Below, piece after piece: positions 7,914-17,234 of a stretch of 64,000 nucleotides of DNA. This DNA is from Actinomycetes bacterium (GTDB taxonomy: Bacteria > Actinomycetota > CALGFH01). Made by a program: the position numbers and the translations under genes. The notes beneath the pieces are model-generated. The model did not search any database and had not been told where the DNA came from. It saw only the letters and a program-made list of their open reading frames with translations. The stretch is taken from the NCBI GenBank assembly GCA_036000965.1, contig DASYUT010000053.1, positions 1-64,000 on the forward strand, given 5' to 3'. Position 1 is the first letter of the stretch. Each line of letters begins with the position of its first letter.

Positions 7914-9123
7914 GCGGTGGCGGCCCGCGCTTGTCGCGCTCCTGGTCGTGGTGGCCGTAGGCGCCGGGCCGGCGCCGCTCGCGCCGGATGCCGTGGCCGG
8001 CCCGTCGGTCCCCCGGCCGGTCGATGCGGCAGGAGCTCCGCCAGGACCGGTGGCCCTGCCCAAGATCCGCGCCCGCGCCTTCATCCTGGCCGACCAGGAG
8101 ACCGGACAGGTGCTGCTGGAGCGGGCGGCGGCCCGGCCGCGCCCGATGGCCTCGACCACCAAGGTCATGACCGCTCTGCTCACCCTGGAGCGCCTGCCGC
8201 AGAGCCGGGTGGTGGTGATCGGGCCCGGGCCGGTGGCGGTCGGCGGGGAGTCGCTCAGGCTCCGCGTCGGGGAGCGCCTGACCGTCCGCCAGCTCCTGCT
8301 CGCCCTCATGCTGAAGAGCGCCAACGACGCTGCCGCTGCGCTGGCCGAGGCGGTGGACGGCTCCCAGGCGGCATTCGCCCGCCGCATGAACCAGCGGGCC
8401 GCCGCGCTGGGCCTCACGGCCACCCGCTTCGTGACCCCACACGGCCTCGACCGGCCGGGCCACCACACCAGCGCCCGTGACCTGGCCCGGCTCTGGGAAG
8501 TGGCCATGCGTCGGGCCGACTTCCGGGCCCTGGCCGGCACCCGTCGGGCCGCCATCCCGGGGGCTGGTCCGTCCCGGCGCTTCCCCAACCGCAACCAGCT
8601 TCTGTTCACCTACCGGTGGACCGAGGGAGGCAAGACCGGGTTCACCAACCTGGCCCGCCGCTGCCTGGTCGCATCCGCCAGCCGCGGCGGCCGCCGGCTG
8701 GTCGCGGTCGCCCTGGGCTCGCCCAACGCCTTCACCGACGTGCAGGCCCTGTTCGAGTACGGCTTCAACGCCCTGGTCCGGGTCAGGCTGACCGCCCGCG
8801 GCCAGGCGGTCACGGTGCGGACCGGCGCAGATGCCGCCCGCTGGCAGGTCGCGGCCGACGTGGACGCCCTGGTCCGCCGGGACCTGCTCGGCCGGGTCGT
8901 CGCCGTGCCCGCGCCGGTCCGGCCGGGGCCCCGTGCGGGCGCTCCGCCACGGATGTGGCTGGCCGCGGGCGGGACCCTGCTCGCCCCGCTGCCCCTGCGC
9001 CCCCTCGACGGCGCGCCCGCGCCCGTCCCGGCCGGTGGGGGGGAGGGCTTCCGGCCCGGCCCGGTGCCGGCCGGCGCCGCGACCGGGGTGATCGACCCGT
9101 TTCTGGCCCCGAGGGCGGCATGA
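7828..9123 (+). CDS. D-alanyl-D-alanine carboxypeptidase (peptidase S11)
   Basis: Penicillin-binding carboxypeptidase that trims the terminal D-Ala from peptidoglycan stem peptides outside the cell. All three active-site motifs are present: STTK (the SxxK nucleophile), SAND (SxN) and KTGFT. A basic stretch and a hydrophobic helix (ALVALLVVVAVGAG) act as signal or anchor, and a Pro-rich C-terminal tail replaces the usual PBP5 C domain. The start is uncertain: GTG 7828, 7867, 7894 and 7909 are all in frame, and the last three lie in tandem copies; the shorter forms give a more normal signal peptide. This gene is inserted between two members of the block conserved in mycobacteria. Confidence 0.9.
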   Translation: MARRGAGDRRLRAVTGGSRLRAVTGGSVRRWRPALVALLVVVAVGAGPAPLAPDAVAGPSVPRPVDAAGAPPGPVALPKIRARAFILADQETGQVLLERAAARPRPMASTTKVMTALLTLERLPQSRVVVIGPGPVAVGGESLRLRVGERLTVRQLLLALMLKSANDAAAALAEAVDGSQAAFARRMNQRAAALGLTATRFVTPHGLDRPGHHTSARDLARLWEVAMRRADFRALAGTRRAAIPGAGPSRRFPNRNQLLFTYRWTEGGKTGFTNLARRCLVASASRGGRRLVAVALGSPNAFTDVQALFEYGFNALVRVRLTARGQAVTVRTGADAARWQVAADVDALVRRDLLGRVVAVPAPVRPGPRAGAPPRMWLAAGGTLLAPLPLRPLDGAPAPVPAGGGEGFRPGPVPAGAATGVIDPFLAPRAA

Positions 9124-9253
9124 CGGCTCGACCTGGCACGGCCGGCCGCAGGCGATCGTCTTGTCGCGCGTGGGAGGGGCGTCTGATAGCCTCTGATTGC
9201 TGGCAGGCGCCCGGCCGGGCGCAAGAACCTTCGACGCTCGAGGGGGTTTCGCT

Positions 9254-9730
9254 TTGGTCGAGCTGACCCTCGTCGGCGTCCGGATCGAGCTTCCCACCCA
9301 GACGCCCATCGTGCTGCTCAAGGAACGCGACGGCGAGCGCTTCCTGCCGATCTGGATCGGCAACGTCGAGGCGACGGCCATTGCGTTCGCGCTCCAAGGG
9401 GTCGCCACCGCGCGCCCGCTCACCCACGACCTCCTGAAAAACCTGCTCGACGAGCTCGTCGTCTCGATCGAGCGGGTCGTGATCACCGAGCTCAAGGAAG
9501 GCACCTTCTACGCCACCATCGAGCTGCGCCAGAACGGGTCGAAGTACTCGGTGTCGAGCCGGCCCAGCGACGCTATCGCGCTGGCCGTCCGGGCCAACAC
9601 TCCCATCTACGCCGAGGAGGGCGTCCTCAGCGAGGCGTCCATCCTGATCAAGGAGAGCGACGACGAGGAGCGCGAGGTCAAGAAGTTCCGCGAGTTCCTC
9701 GACCAGGTCAGTCCGGAGGACTTCGAGTAG
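9254..9730 (+). CDS. BFN-domain (bifunctional nuclease family, DUF151) protein
   Basis: 158-residue protein of the DUF151/BFN family, homologous to Rv1829 and to plant proteins reported to degrade both RNA and DNA. Conserved stretches are LPIWIGNVEATAIA, RPLTHDLL and SRPSDAIALAVR. Its cellular role in bacteria is not settled. TTG 9254 is the chosen start because it sits seven bases after GAGGGGG and gives VELTLVGVRIELP, the normal N-terminus; upstream in-frame starts lack conservation. Synteny with the flanking MerR genes is the strongest context evidence. Confidence 0.9.
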   Translation: MVELTLVGVRIELPTQTPIVLLKERDGERFLPIWIGNVEATAIAFALQGVATARPLTHDLLKNLLDELVVSIERVVITELKEGTFYATIELRQNGSKYSVSSRPSDAIALAVRANTPIYAEEGVLSEASILIKESDDEEREVKKFREFLDQVSPEDFE

Positions 9731-9795
9731 ACCTCGCCCCCTTCCTCCCTTCCTCCCATCCACCCACCTGGTCGCCCGCTGTCGCTCGGGGGTCG

Positions 9796-9843
9796 TTGAC
9801 GCCCGGTTCTGCGATCTCTAGGCTGGTCCCTTACACCGTTGTA
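9796..9843 (+). promoter_or_regulatory. Promoter and candidate operator of the second merR gene
   Basis: TTGACG (9796-9801), a 17-base spacer and TAGGCT (9819-9824) form a good housekeeping-type promoter. Eight bases downstream lies TACA-CCGT-TGTA (9832-9843), an inverted repeat placed about where transcription begins. A MerR-family protein encoded 30 bases further on makes autoregulation likely, but this is inference. The mRNA leader would then contain AGGAGGG at 9861-9867. Confidence 0.55.
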
Positions 9844-9872
9844 GTTCGCGCTGTCGCCGCAGGAGGGTGAGG

Positions 9873-10436
9873 ATGGCTGATCGCTCTTCCCCGGAGGCGG
9901 CAAGCCCAGGCTACCGTGGCACCACGGTCTACAAGCTGGTCGGCATCACCTACCGCCAGCTCGACTACTGGGCCAGGACCGGCCTGGTCACGCCGTCGGT
10001 GCGCGCGGCCGACGGGTCGGGCACCCACCGGCTCTACAGCTTCGAGGATCTGGTCGAGCTACGCGTGATCAAGCGCCTGCTCGACGCCGGGATCTCCCTG
10101 CAGAAGATCCGCGATGCCATCGGCTATCTGCGCCGCGAGTCGGCCGGCAGGCCGCTCTCGGACGTCACCCTGATCTCCGACGGCGAGCGCATCTACGCCT
10201 GCCACTCGGGCGAGGAGGTGATCGACGTCCTGTCGAACGGGCAGGCGGTGTTCGGCATCGCCGTCGGCCGCGTGTGGACCGACACCGAGGGCGACGTCGC
10301 CCACCTCCCCGCCGACGAGCGGGCGTCCTCCCGCCCCGGCCAGCTCCCGCTGGAGGACCTCGACCCGGTGGCGCAGGCGTCCGGGGAGCCGATGCCGACC
10401 CGGGCCACCGCCCGCTCCAGCAGGTCCCGCGGCTGA
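9873..10436 (+). CDS. MerR-family regulator, second paralogue (Rv1830-like position)
   Basis: 187-residue MerR-family regulator. The winged helix-turn-helix covers about 12-95 (YRGTTVYKLVGITYRQLDYW, ARTGLVTPS, FEDLVELRVIKRLLDAG), followed by a conserved SDVTLISDGERIYACHS segment and a variable tail. It is distinct from the FtsR-like protein 2 kb upstream and occupies the place of Rv1830 between bfn and the gcvP gene. No metal-binding cysteine cluster is visible. ATG 9873 follows AGGAGGG directly; GTG 9867 would destroy that site. A terminator-like hairpin lies just after the gene. Confidence 0.88.
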   Translation: MADRSSPEAASPGYRGTTVYKLVGITYRQLDYWARTGLVTPSVRAADGSGTHRLYSFEDLVELRVIKRLLDAGISLQKIRDAIGYLRRESAGRPLSDVTLISDGERIYACHSGEEVIDVLSNGQAVFGIAVGRVWTDTEGDVAHLPADERASSRPGQLPLEDLDPVAQASGEPMPTRATARSSRSRG

Positions 10437-10450
10437 GGCTCGGCCCGTCC

Positions 10451-10475
10451 GGGCGCCTGGACGTGTCAGGCGCCC
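10451..10475 (+). terminator. GC-rich hairpin after the second merR gene
   Basis: A perfect 9-bp stem (GGGCGCCTG with CAGGCGCCC) and a 7-base loop, 15 bases past the stop codon. There is no U tract, which is common for actinobacterial terminators. Termination is inferred from position and stability. Confidence 0.6.
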
Positions 10476-10928
10476 TCGCCAGGGTCGACCTGCAGGTCGC
10501 CACCGACGACGGCCCGGCCAGCATCCGGGTGGGAGGCGCCGCCCGGCCACCTGGTCGTGGAGACGCCCGGGCACCTGCAGCACCCGGCCAGCGGCGCTGG
10601 GAGCAGCTCGGCACCCACGAGCGCACCTTGGAAGCCCTGGTACCGGCACCACCCGGCCAGGGTTCGGCGTCTGCGACGCGGGCCATGGGACTGTCGGTGG
10701 CGTTGCGGCACCCACGACGGCGGTGTTCAATCAGGCGGTCCCGGCCCGGCCGCCCGTTCCGGACGGTTCGCGGGTCCGCCGCGGCCTCGAGGCTGTCGCC
10801 GCACGACGGCGACGGCTCATCGATTTGTCGATGGAGAAAGAAGTCGCTGGATCACTATGTCGCTAATTCGTCCCGCTGTCCGGACGTGGCCCCCTGGCCC
10901 GGTCCGGTGGACGTGAGGAGGGGAGCGG
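10476..10928 (+). other. Gap before gcvPA, no gene seen
   Basis: About 450 bases after the hairpin without a supportable reading frame. I looked for a glycine riboswitch, expected ahead of many gcv operons, and did not find its conserved core. The last part is less GC-rich than its surroundings, which would suit a promoter for gcvPA-gcvPB, but no convincing -35/-10 pair was found. The ribosome site GAGGAGGGG ends the region. Confidence 0.5.
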
Positions 10929-12500
10929 TTGAGCTACCAACCCCATACCGACACTGAGGTGCGCCGGATGCTCGAGGCGCTCGGCCTCGAGGACGTCGAG
11001 GAGCTGTTCGGGCCGATCCCGGCGGCGCTCCGCGCCCCCGCCGGCCTGGACCTGCCCCGCCCGCACGCCGAGCAGGAGGTGACCGCCGAGCTGGCCCGGC
11101 TGGCCGCCCGCAACCGCCACCTCGACGAGCTGACCTGCTTCCTGGGCGCCGGGGTCTATGACCACTACGTGCCCGCGGTGGTCTGGTACCTGGCCGGACG
11201 CGGGGAGTTCGCCACCTCCTACACCCCCTACCAGCCCGAGGCGAGCCAGGGCGTGCTCCAGGCCCTCTTCGAGTACCAGACCCTCATCAGCGAGCTGACC
11301 GGCCTGGAGGTCTCCAACGCCAGCCTGTACGACGGCGCCTCGGCGGTGGCCGAGGCGGCCATGATGGCGGTCGCGGCCACCAGGCGGCACGAGCTCCTGG
11401 TCAGCGGCGCGGTCTCGCCCAGGGTGCGCGAGCTGCTCGAGACCTACGGCCGGGGCCTCGACATCAAGCTGGTCGAGGTCGGCACCCTGGACGGCCACAC
11501 CGATCTCGAGGAGGCTCGCGGCAAGGCCGGGAGCGGGACCGCCGCCCTGGTCGTGGCACAGCCCAACTTCCTCGGCGTGATCGAGGACGTGGCCGCCGCC
11601 GCGGAGGTCGCCCACGCGGCCGGGGCCCGTCTCGTCGTCACCTTCGACCCGCTCGCCGCCGGCCTCCTGGAGCCGCCCGGCCGGCTCGGCGCGGACATCG
11701 TGGTGGGCGAAGGGCAGGCGCTGGGCAACCACCCCAGCTTCGGCGGCCCTGCATTCGGCTTCCTGGCCTGCTCGGCTGCTGACGTTCGCCGGCTGCCCGG
11801 CCGGCTCGTGGGCGAGACCGTCGACAGCGACGGCCGGCGCGGCTTCGTGCTGACCCTGCAGGCCCGCGAGCAGCACATCCGGCGCGAGAAGGCCACGAGC
11901 AACATCTGCACCAACCAGACCCTGAACGCGATCGCGGCCGCGGTCTATCTGAGCTGGCTCGGCCCGCAGGGCCTGGACGAGCTCGGCCGGCTCTGCCTGC
12001 GGGCGGCCCGCTACGCAGCCGACCGGCTCGCGGCCCTGCCCGGTGCCCGCCTCGCCTTCCCCGACCAGCCCTTCTTCAAGGAGTTCGTGGTACGCCTGCC
12101 CGCCGACCCGGCCGAGGTGTGCCGCCGGCTGGCCGACCGCGGGCTGCTCGCCGGTCTGCCGCTCGCCGGCCTGGTCCCCGGGCTCGAGGACGGCCTGCTC
12201 GTCGCCGTGACCGAGCGGCGCTCCAAGGCCGACGTGGACCGGCTCGCCGACGCCATGGGCGAGGTGCTCGCCGGGCTCGCCGGCAAGCAGGGCAAGGCCA
12301 CTGGAGCGGGCGCTGCGGGGGCCGGAGGGGAGCACGCTGAGCGCCGCACCTCCGGGGTGGGTCGACCCGGCGCGAAGGGTGAGGAGTTGGTGGGTCGACT
12401 CCTCGTCGAGGGCGAGAAGTGGGTGAGTCACCCCGACGTCGGGGGCGAGAAGTGGGTGGGTCGACCCGGCGCCGAGGGTGAGAAGGAGGAGCGTCGATGA
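10929..12500 (+). CDS. gcvPA: Glycine dehydrogenase (decarboxylating) subunit 1
   Basis: N-terminal half of the two-subunit P protein of glycine cleavage, a PLP enzyme that decarboxylates glycine and passes the aminomethyl group to GcvH. Conserved motifs are FLGAGVYDHYVP, YTPYQPEASQGVLQ, GEGQALG and REKATSNICTNQTL. The PLP lysine lies in the partner subunit. The catalytic domain ends near residue 455; the remaining 70 residues are an odd tail with four 11-residue repeats of VGRPGAKGEEL type. TTG 10929 has GAGGAGGGG just upstream. The stop overlaps the gcvPB start (ATGA), so the subunits are translationally coupled. Confidence 0.95.
   Translation: MSYQPHTDTEVRRMLEALGLEDVEELFGPIPAALRAPAGLDLPRPHAEQEVTAELARLAARNRHLDELTCFLGAGVYDHYVPAVVWYLAGRGEFATSYTPYQPEASQGVLQALFEYQTLISELTGLEVSNASLYDGASAVAEAAMMAVAATRRHELLVSGAVSPRVRELLETYGRGLDIKLVEVGTLDGHTDLEEARGKAGSGTAALVVAQPNFLGVIEDVAAAAEVAHAAGARLVVTFDPLAAGLLEPPGRLGADIVVGEGQALGNHPSFGGPAFGFLACSAADVRRLPGRLVGETVDSDGRRGFVLTLQAREQHIRREKATSNICTNQTLNAIAAAVYLSWLGPQGLDELGRLCLRAARYAADRLAALPGARLAFPDQPFFKEFVVRLPADPAEVCRRLADRGLLAGLPLAGLVPGLEDGLLVAVTERRSKADVDRLADAMGEVLAGLAGKQGKATGAGAAGAGGEHAERRTSGVGRPGAKGEELVGRLLVEGEKWVSHPDVGGEKWVGRPGAEGEKEERR
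12357..12488 (+). repeat. In-frame 33-bp x4 repeat forming the gcvPA C-terminal tail
   Basis: Four 33-bp units (12357-12389, 12390-12422, 12423-12455, 12456-12488) encode 11-residue repeats at the extreme C-terminus of GcvPA. The array ends nine bases before the gcvPB start and supplies its ribosome-binding site (GAGAAGGAGGAG). The unit length is a multiple of three, unlike most arrays outside genes in this window. Confidence 0.92.
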
Positions 12501-14119
12501 GCGGCGGGCCGATGGAGCGGGGCGCCCGTGGTCGGGTGCCGTTCGAGGCGCCCACGTGGGCGGCGGGGATCTCGGGACCAGGAGGGACCGGCGGGACGGG
12601 CCAGGCCGAGCTGCTCGTGTTCGAGCGGTCGGCGGCCGGCCGGCGCGCGTCGTCGTTCCCGGACGGCGCCGGCCTGCCCGAGGTCGACCTCGACCGGGCG
12701 CTGCCGGCCGGCGCGCGCCGCACCGGGCCGGTGCGCCTGCCCGAGGTGTCCGAGCGCGACCTCGTGCGCCACTACACCCGCCTTGCCCACCGCAACTTCG
12801 CGATCGACCTCGGCTTCTACCCCCTGGGCTCGTGCACCATGAAGTACAACCCGAAGGTTGCCGAAGCCGTCGCGAACCTGCCCGGGTTCGCCCGCCTCCA
12901 CCCCGCCCAGCCGGCCGAGCAGGTCCAGGGCGCGCTGGAGGTGCTGGCCCGGCTCGAGCACGCCCTCTGCGAGCTGACCGGCCTGGCCGGGGCCACGTTC
13001 CAGCCCGCCGCGGGCGCTCATGGCGAGCTCACCGGCCTGCTCGTCATACGCGCCCACCACGAGGCCAACGGCGACCCCCGGCGCCGGGTGGTCATCCCGG
13101 ACAGCGCCCACGGCACCAACCCGGCCTCGGTCCGCATGGCCGGCTTCGACGTCACCACGGTCGCGTCGAGTGCCGAGGGGCTGGTCGACCTCGACGCGCT
13201 CGAGGCCGTCCTGGACACTGACGTGGCCGCGTTCATGATCACCAACCCGAACACCCTCGGCCTGTTCGAGCGCGACATCGCCCGGGTCGCCGAGCTGGTG
13301 CACGGTGCCGGCGGCCAGCTCTACTACGACGGCGCCAACTTCAACGCGATCCTGGGCAAGGTCCGGCCGGGCGACATGGGGTTCGACGTCGTCCACCTCA
13401 ACCTCCACAAGACGTTTGCAACTCCGCACGGCGGCGGCGGGCCGGGTGCGGGCCCGCTCGTGGTCGCCGAGCACCTCACCGACTTCCTGCCAAGCCCGGT
13501 CGTGGCCCGCGACGGCGACGGCTTCCGGTGGGACCACGACCGGCCTCGCTCGATCGGGCGCGTGCACGGCTGGAACGGCAACTTCGGCATCATCGTGCGC
13601 GCCTACGCGTACCTGCTCGCCAACGGCGGCGACGGGCTCCGCCAGGTGGCTGAGCGGGCCGTGCTCAACGCCAACTACCTGCTCGAGCGGCTCTCCTCTG
13701 CCTTCGAGCCGGGCTATGCGACCAGGCCGGTGATGCACGAGTTCGTGCTGTCGGCGCGCAGGCAGAAGGCGCAGGGCGCGCGTGCCCTGGACCTGGCCAA
13801 GGCGCTCATCGACCGCGGCTACCACCCGCCCACGGTGTACTTCCCGCTCATCGTCGACGAGGCGCTGATGGTCGAGCCGACCGAGACGGAGAGCGTAGAG
13901 ACCTTGGACGCCTTCGCCGACACCCTGCTCGAGCTGGCCGCCGAGGCCGAGACGGACGCGGGGCCGCTGCGCGAGGCTCCGGTGACCGCCCCGGTGCGGC
14001 GGCTCGACGAGGCCAGGGCCGCGCGCCGCCTGGTCGCCCGCTGGCACCCACCGTCCGAGCCCGAGGAGGCCGGGTCGGATCCCGCCGATGCCGGACCGGA
14101 GGAGAAGCCGACGTCGTGA
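12497..14119 (+). CDS. gcvPB: Glycine dehydrogenase (decarboxylating) subunit 2
   Basis: C-terminal half of the two-subunit P protein, carrying the PLP-binding lysine (Lys305 in NLHKTFATPHGGGG). Other conserved motifs are LGSCTMKYNPK, ELTGLAGATFQPAAGAHGEL, SAHGTNPAS and the YFPLIVDEALMVEPTETES segment near the C-terminus. 540 residues is somewhat longer than typical because of N- and C-terminal extensions. ATG 12497 overlaps the gcvPA stop by four bases and has its own strong ribosome site. With GcvPA and GcvH it forms most of the glycine cleavage system here; gcvT is elsewhere. Confidence 0.96.
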   Translation: MSGGPMERGARGRVPFEAPTWAAGISGPGGTGGTGQAELLVFERSAAGRRASSFPDGAGLPEVDLDRALPAGARRTGPVRLPEVSERDLVRHYTRLAHRNFAIDLGFYPLGSCTMKYNPKVAEAVANLPGFARLHPAQPAEQVQGALEVLARLEHALCELTGLAGATFQPAAGAHGELTGLLVIRAHHEANGDPRRRVVIPDSAHGTNPASVRMAGFDVTTVASSAEGLVDLDALEAVLDTDVAAFMITNPNTLGLFERDIARVAELVHGAGGQLYYDGANFNAILGKVRPGDMGFDVVHLNLHKTFATPHGGGGPGAGPLVVAEHLTDFLPSPVVARDGDGFRWDHDRPRSIGRVHGWNGNFGIIVRAYAYLLANGGDGLRQVAERAVLNANYLLERLSSAFEPGYATRPVMHEFVLSARRQKAQGARALDLAKALIDRGYHPPTVYFPLIVDEALMVEPTETESVETLDAFADTLLELAAEAETDAGPLREAPVTAPVRRLDEARAARRLVARWHPPSEPEEAGSDPADAGPEEKPTS

Positions 14120-14278
14120 CCGGCCCTGCGGGGAGTCCCGCCGGTCCGTCGAAGCCTCGCCGTCGCGGTGGCAGGACAGGTCGGTCCGCTCGGACCTGAA
14201 CAACTGCTCAGGATCGTCCCGGCCCTTCCGATGGAGGCGGTGACGTGACGCCGCCTGGGTGGAGGAGCCGGGAGCGCG

Positions 14279-17080
14279 ATGCCGATCGAGGGCGAGTCCA
14301 GCCAGCCGCGGACCGGGAGCCGGTCGCGGCTGGTCAGGCTGCGCGGCCTCGTGCCCACACGCTTCCGGGTCCTGCCCGAGCGCCTGCTGCCACGCTTCCG
14401 CCGGCTGCTGCTGGTGGCCTCGCTCGCCTACCTGCCGGTCGCCGTCGTGGCCGGGGTCACGGCGGGCGCCCAGCCGCTCGGCCTGCGGGTGGCCGCCGTG
14501 GCGAGTGCGTGCTGGCTCGGGTGGTGGTGGGTGCGCGGCCGTGACCGGGACGACTTCCCCCTGGCCGTGCTGCCGGTCGAAGTCGCAGCGCTGGCCGCGC
14601 TGCTCACGGTGCCCGGGCCCCGCTTCGACGTCTCCGGGCTGCTCTTCATGGCGCTGGCCTACCGGGCCAGCTACGGGTCGACGGCCGCCGCGCTGCGCAC
14701 CTCGGCCCTGTTCCTGCTCGGCTCGCTGACCGCCACCGTGCTCGTCTCCGGCCCGGGTGGGCTCCGCCCCGGCCAGCTCGCCTCCCAGCTCGTGAACGTC
14801 ATCATCACGGTCGTGATGGTCCGGTTGATCGCGTCCACCCTGGCCAAGTTCGACCTGCTGCGGGTGCGGGAGACGATCCTTTCCCGCGCCCGCGGGGCTC
14901 TGGTCGCCGCCACCGGTGCGGACGTGATCGCCCGGGCCGCGCTCGAGGCGGCCGCCGGCCTGCTGGAGACCGACCGCGGTGTCGAGCTCCGCCTGGTCCT
15001 GGCCGGTCCGGACGGTCCTACAGTCCTGGTCCCGGGCCGGGCCGGTGGCGCGCCCGAGACGGTCTTGGTCCCGGGCCGGGCAGGTGGCGCGCCTGAGGCG
15101 GTCCTTGTCGCGGGCCGGGAGGGGGGCCGTCCGGAGGCGGCGGTCGTGCCGGCCGCGTCTGGCGACCCCGCGCGCTGGGACGTCGTGGCCCTCGCCGGGC
15201 TACTGGAGGACGGCTCGGGCCGGGCCGCGCTGACCGTGCCGCTGCGGGCCAAGGGCGCGCTGAAAGGCGCGATCCTCGCCGCCCACACCGGGCCGCTCCC
15301 GGACGGGGCCGCCGGCGGGCTGGAGGCGCTCGCCGCCGAGGTCGCGCTCGCGCTCGACAACGTCGGCCTGGCCGAGGACCTGGCCCTCCGCGAAGCCCGC
15401 TTCCGGTCGCTGGTGCAGAACGCCTCGGACGTGGTCTGCATCGGGGACGCGGCCGGCACGATCACCTACATGAGCCCGGCCGTGGAGCGCGTGCTCGGGG
15501 AGCCACCGGAGCGGTGGATCGGCCGCACCGCCATGGAGGCCGTGCACCCCGACGACCTGCCCGGCGCCCAGGCAGCCCTGGGTGCGTTGCTCGGGCGGGC
15601 CGGGTCGACCCGGCGCGCCCTGTACCGGATGGCCCACGCCAACGGCTCCTGGCGCTGGCTCGAGGTGACGAGCACCAACCTGCTCGACGACCCGGGCGTG
15701 CGCGGCATCGTGTCCAACGTCCGCGACGTGACCGAGCGGCAGGAGTTCGAGGAGCAGCTCACCAGGCACATGTTCCACGACCCGCTGACCGGGCTGGCCA
15801 ACCGGGCCCTGTTCCGCGACCGGATCGAGCACGCCCTGGCCACCAGCGCCCGCGACGGCGACGAGGTCGCGGTGCTCCTGGTCGACCTCGACAACTTCAA
15901 GACCATCAACGACAGCCTCGGCCACACCAGGGGGGACGCCGCGCTGGCGGCCGTCGCCGGTCGCCTGACCGAGAGCCTCCGCCCGGCCGACACCGTCGCC
16001 CGCCTCGGCGCCGACGAGTTCGCCGTCCTGCTCGAGGGCGCCCCACGCGACGAGGTCCTGGCCACCGCCGACCGGATCGGCGCCGCCCTGACCGCGCCGC
16101 TCGCCGTCGACGGCACCGACGTCCCGGTGACGGCCAGCATCGGGGTGGCCACCGGCGCCCGGGCCGGCCACGACGCCGAGGAGCTGCTCCGCAACGCCGA
16201 TACGGCGATGTACGCGGCCAAAGAGGCCGGCAAGGCCAGGTGGGCGGAGTTCGAGCCGGCCATGCGGGACGGCATCACCGACCGCCTGCGCCTCGAGACC
16301 GACCTGCGCCAGGCCGTCGAGCGAGGCGAGCTGACCCTGCTCTACCAGCCGATCATGACCCTGCCCGCGGGCGACATGGTCGGGGTCGAGGCGCTGGTCC
16401 GCTGGCGCCACCCGAGCCGTGGCCTGGTCTCGCCGGCCCAGTTCATCCCGCTGGCCGAGGAGACCGGGCTGATCGTGCCGATCGGCCGGTGGGTGCTCAG
16501 GGAGGCGTGCCGCCAGGCGCGGGCCTGGCAGCTCCGCCACCCGACCCGCCCGTCGCTCGGTCTGAGCGTGAACCTGTCCGCCCGCCAGCTCCGCCACCGC
16601 GGGCTCGTGGCCGAGGTTGCCGAGGCGCTGGACGACAGCCGGCTCGATCCCAGGCACCTGGTCCTCGAGATCACCGAGACGACACTGGTCGACTCGGCCG
16701 ACGAGATCACCGCCACCCTGACGGCGCTGCGCCGGCTCGGCGTGCGGTTCGCGCTCGACGACTTCGGGACCGGCTACTCGTCGCTTTCCCACTTGCACCG
16801 GTTCCCGATCGACGTGGTCAAGATCGACAAGTCGTTCATCGACGTCGTGACCGGCGGTCCCGACCAGACCGCGGTGGCCCGCGCGATCATCCAGATCGGC
16901 CGGACGCTCGACCTGGAGACCGTCGCCGAGGGGATCGAGGCGGCCGAGCAGGCCGACCGGCTCGCCGAGCTGGGATGTCTGCTCGGCCAGGGCTACCACT
17001 TCGCCCGGCCGCTCGAGCCGGAGGCGATCAGCGCCCTGCTCGACGGACCCCTCGTGACCGGTCGGCTGCAGCCGGCGTGA
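14279..17080 (+). CDS. Membrane-bound PAS-GGDEF-EAL cyclic di-GMP enzyme
   Basis: 933-residue signalling protein for synthesis or breakdown of cyclic di-GMP. Order: about five membrane helices (35-205), a GAF-like segment interrupted by three 13-residue repeats (248-286), a PAS domain (365-490, ending VRDVTERQ), GGDEF (500-660) and EAL (670-925). The GGDEF motif reads GADEF at 577-581, with an intact RxxD inhibitory site (RPAD) five residues earlier, so cyclase activity is uncertain. EAL motifs are complete ([29 protein letters not shown]), so phosphodiesterase activity is likely. ATG 14279 follows GGAGCGCG. No flagellar or polysaccharide operon is adjacent, so the output is unknown. Confidence 0.93.
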   Translation: MPIEGESSQPRTGSRSRLVRLRGLVPTRFRVLPERLLPRFRRLLLVASLAYLPVAVVAGVTAGAQPLGLRVAAVASACWLGWWWVRGRDRDDFPLAVLPVEVAALAALLTVPGPRFDVSGLLFMALAYRASYGSTAAALRTSALFLLGSLTATVLVSGPGGLRPGQLASQLVNVIITVVMVRLIASTLAKFDLLRVRETILSRARGALVAATGADVIARAALEAAAGLLETDRGVELRLVLAGPDGPTVLVPGRAGGAPETVLVPGRAGGAPEAVLVAGREGGRPEAAVVPAASGDPARWDVVALAGLLEDGSGRAALTVPLRAKGALKGAILAAHTGPLPDGAAGGLEALAAEVALALDNVGLAEDLALREARFRSLVQNASDVVCIGDAAGTITYMSPAVERVLGEPPERWIGRTAMEAVHPDDLPGAQAALGALLGRAGSTRRALYRMAHANGSWRWLEVTSTNLLDDPGVRGIVSNVRDVTERQEFEEQLTRHMFHDPLTGLANRALFRDRIEHALATSARDGDEVAVLLVDLDNFKTINDSLGHTRGDAALAAVAGRLTESLRPADTVARLGADEFAVLLEGAPRDEVLATADRIGAALTAPLAVDGTDVPVTASIGVATGARAGHDAEELLRNADTAMYAAKEAGKARWAEFEPAMRDGITDRLRLETDLRQAVERGELTLLYQPIMTLPAGDMVGVEALVRWRHPSRGLVSPAQFIPLAEETGLIVPIGRWVLREACRQARAWQLRHPTRPSLGLSVNLSARQLRHRGLVAEVAEALDDSRLDPRHLVLEITETTLVDSADEITATLTALRRLGVRFALDDFGTGYSSLSHLHRFPIDVVKIDKSFIDVVTGGPDQTAVARAIIQIGRTLDLETVAEGIEAAEQADRLAELGCLLGQGYHFARPLEPEAISALLDGPLVTGRLQPA
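15020..15136 (+). repeat. In-frame 39-bp x3 repeat inside the GGDEF-EAL gene
   Basis: Three 39-bp units (15020-15058, 15059-15097, 15098-15136) encode 13-residue repeats of [13 protein letters not shown] type in the GAF-like region. The first two are nearly identical and the third has drifted. The repeat probably forms a flexible loop. Confidence 0.9.
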
Positions 17081-17190
17081 CCCGGCGTGGCGGGCTCAGG
17101 CTGCCCGGCGTGGCGGGCTCAGGCCGCCCCCCGGCGTGGCGGGCTCAGGCCGCCCGGCGTGGCGGGCTCAGGCTGCCCGGCGTGGGCTGG
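17081..17190 (+). repeat. 23-26 bp tandem array after the GGDEF-EAL gene
   Basis: Four units of CCCGGCGTGGCGGGCTCAGG plus 3-6 variable bases start at 17081 and end in a partial fifth. The array abuts the TGA of the upstream gene, whose last bases (CCGGCGTGA) resemble the start of the unit. It separates convergent genes. Confidence 0.88.
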
Positions 17191-17234
17191 CGCGGTCCGC
17201 CAGCTGGGCCTCGTGCTTCAGGCAGGTGTTCTGG

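Noticed and set aside
10437-10928. Glycine riboswitch ahead of gcvPA
   Set aside because: The conserved core of the glycine aptamer was not found here nor ahead of gcvH; only a terminator-like hairpin is present.
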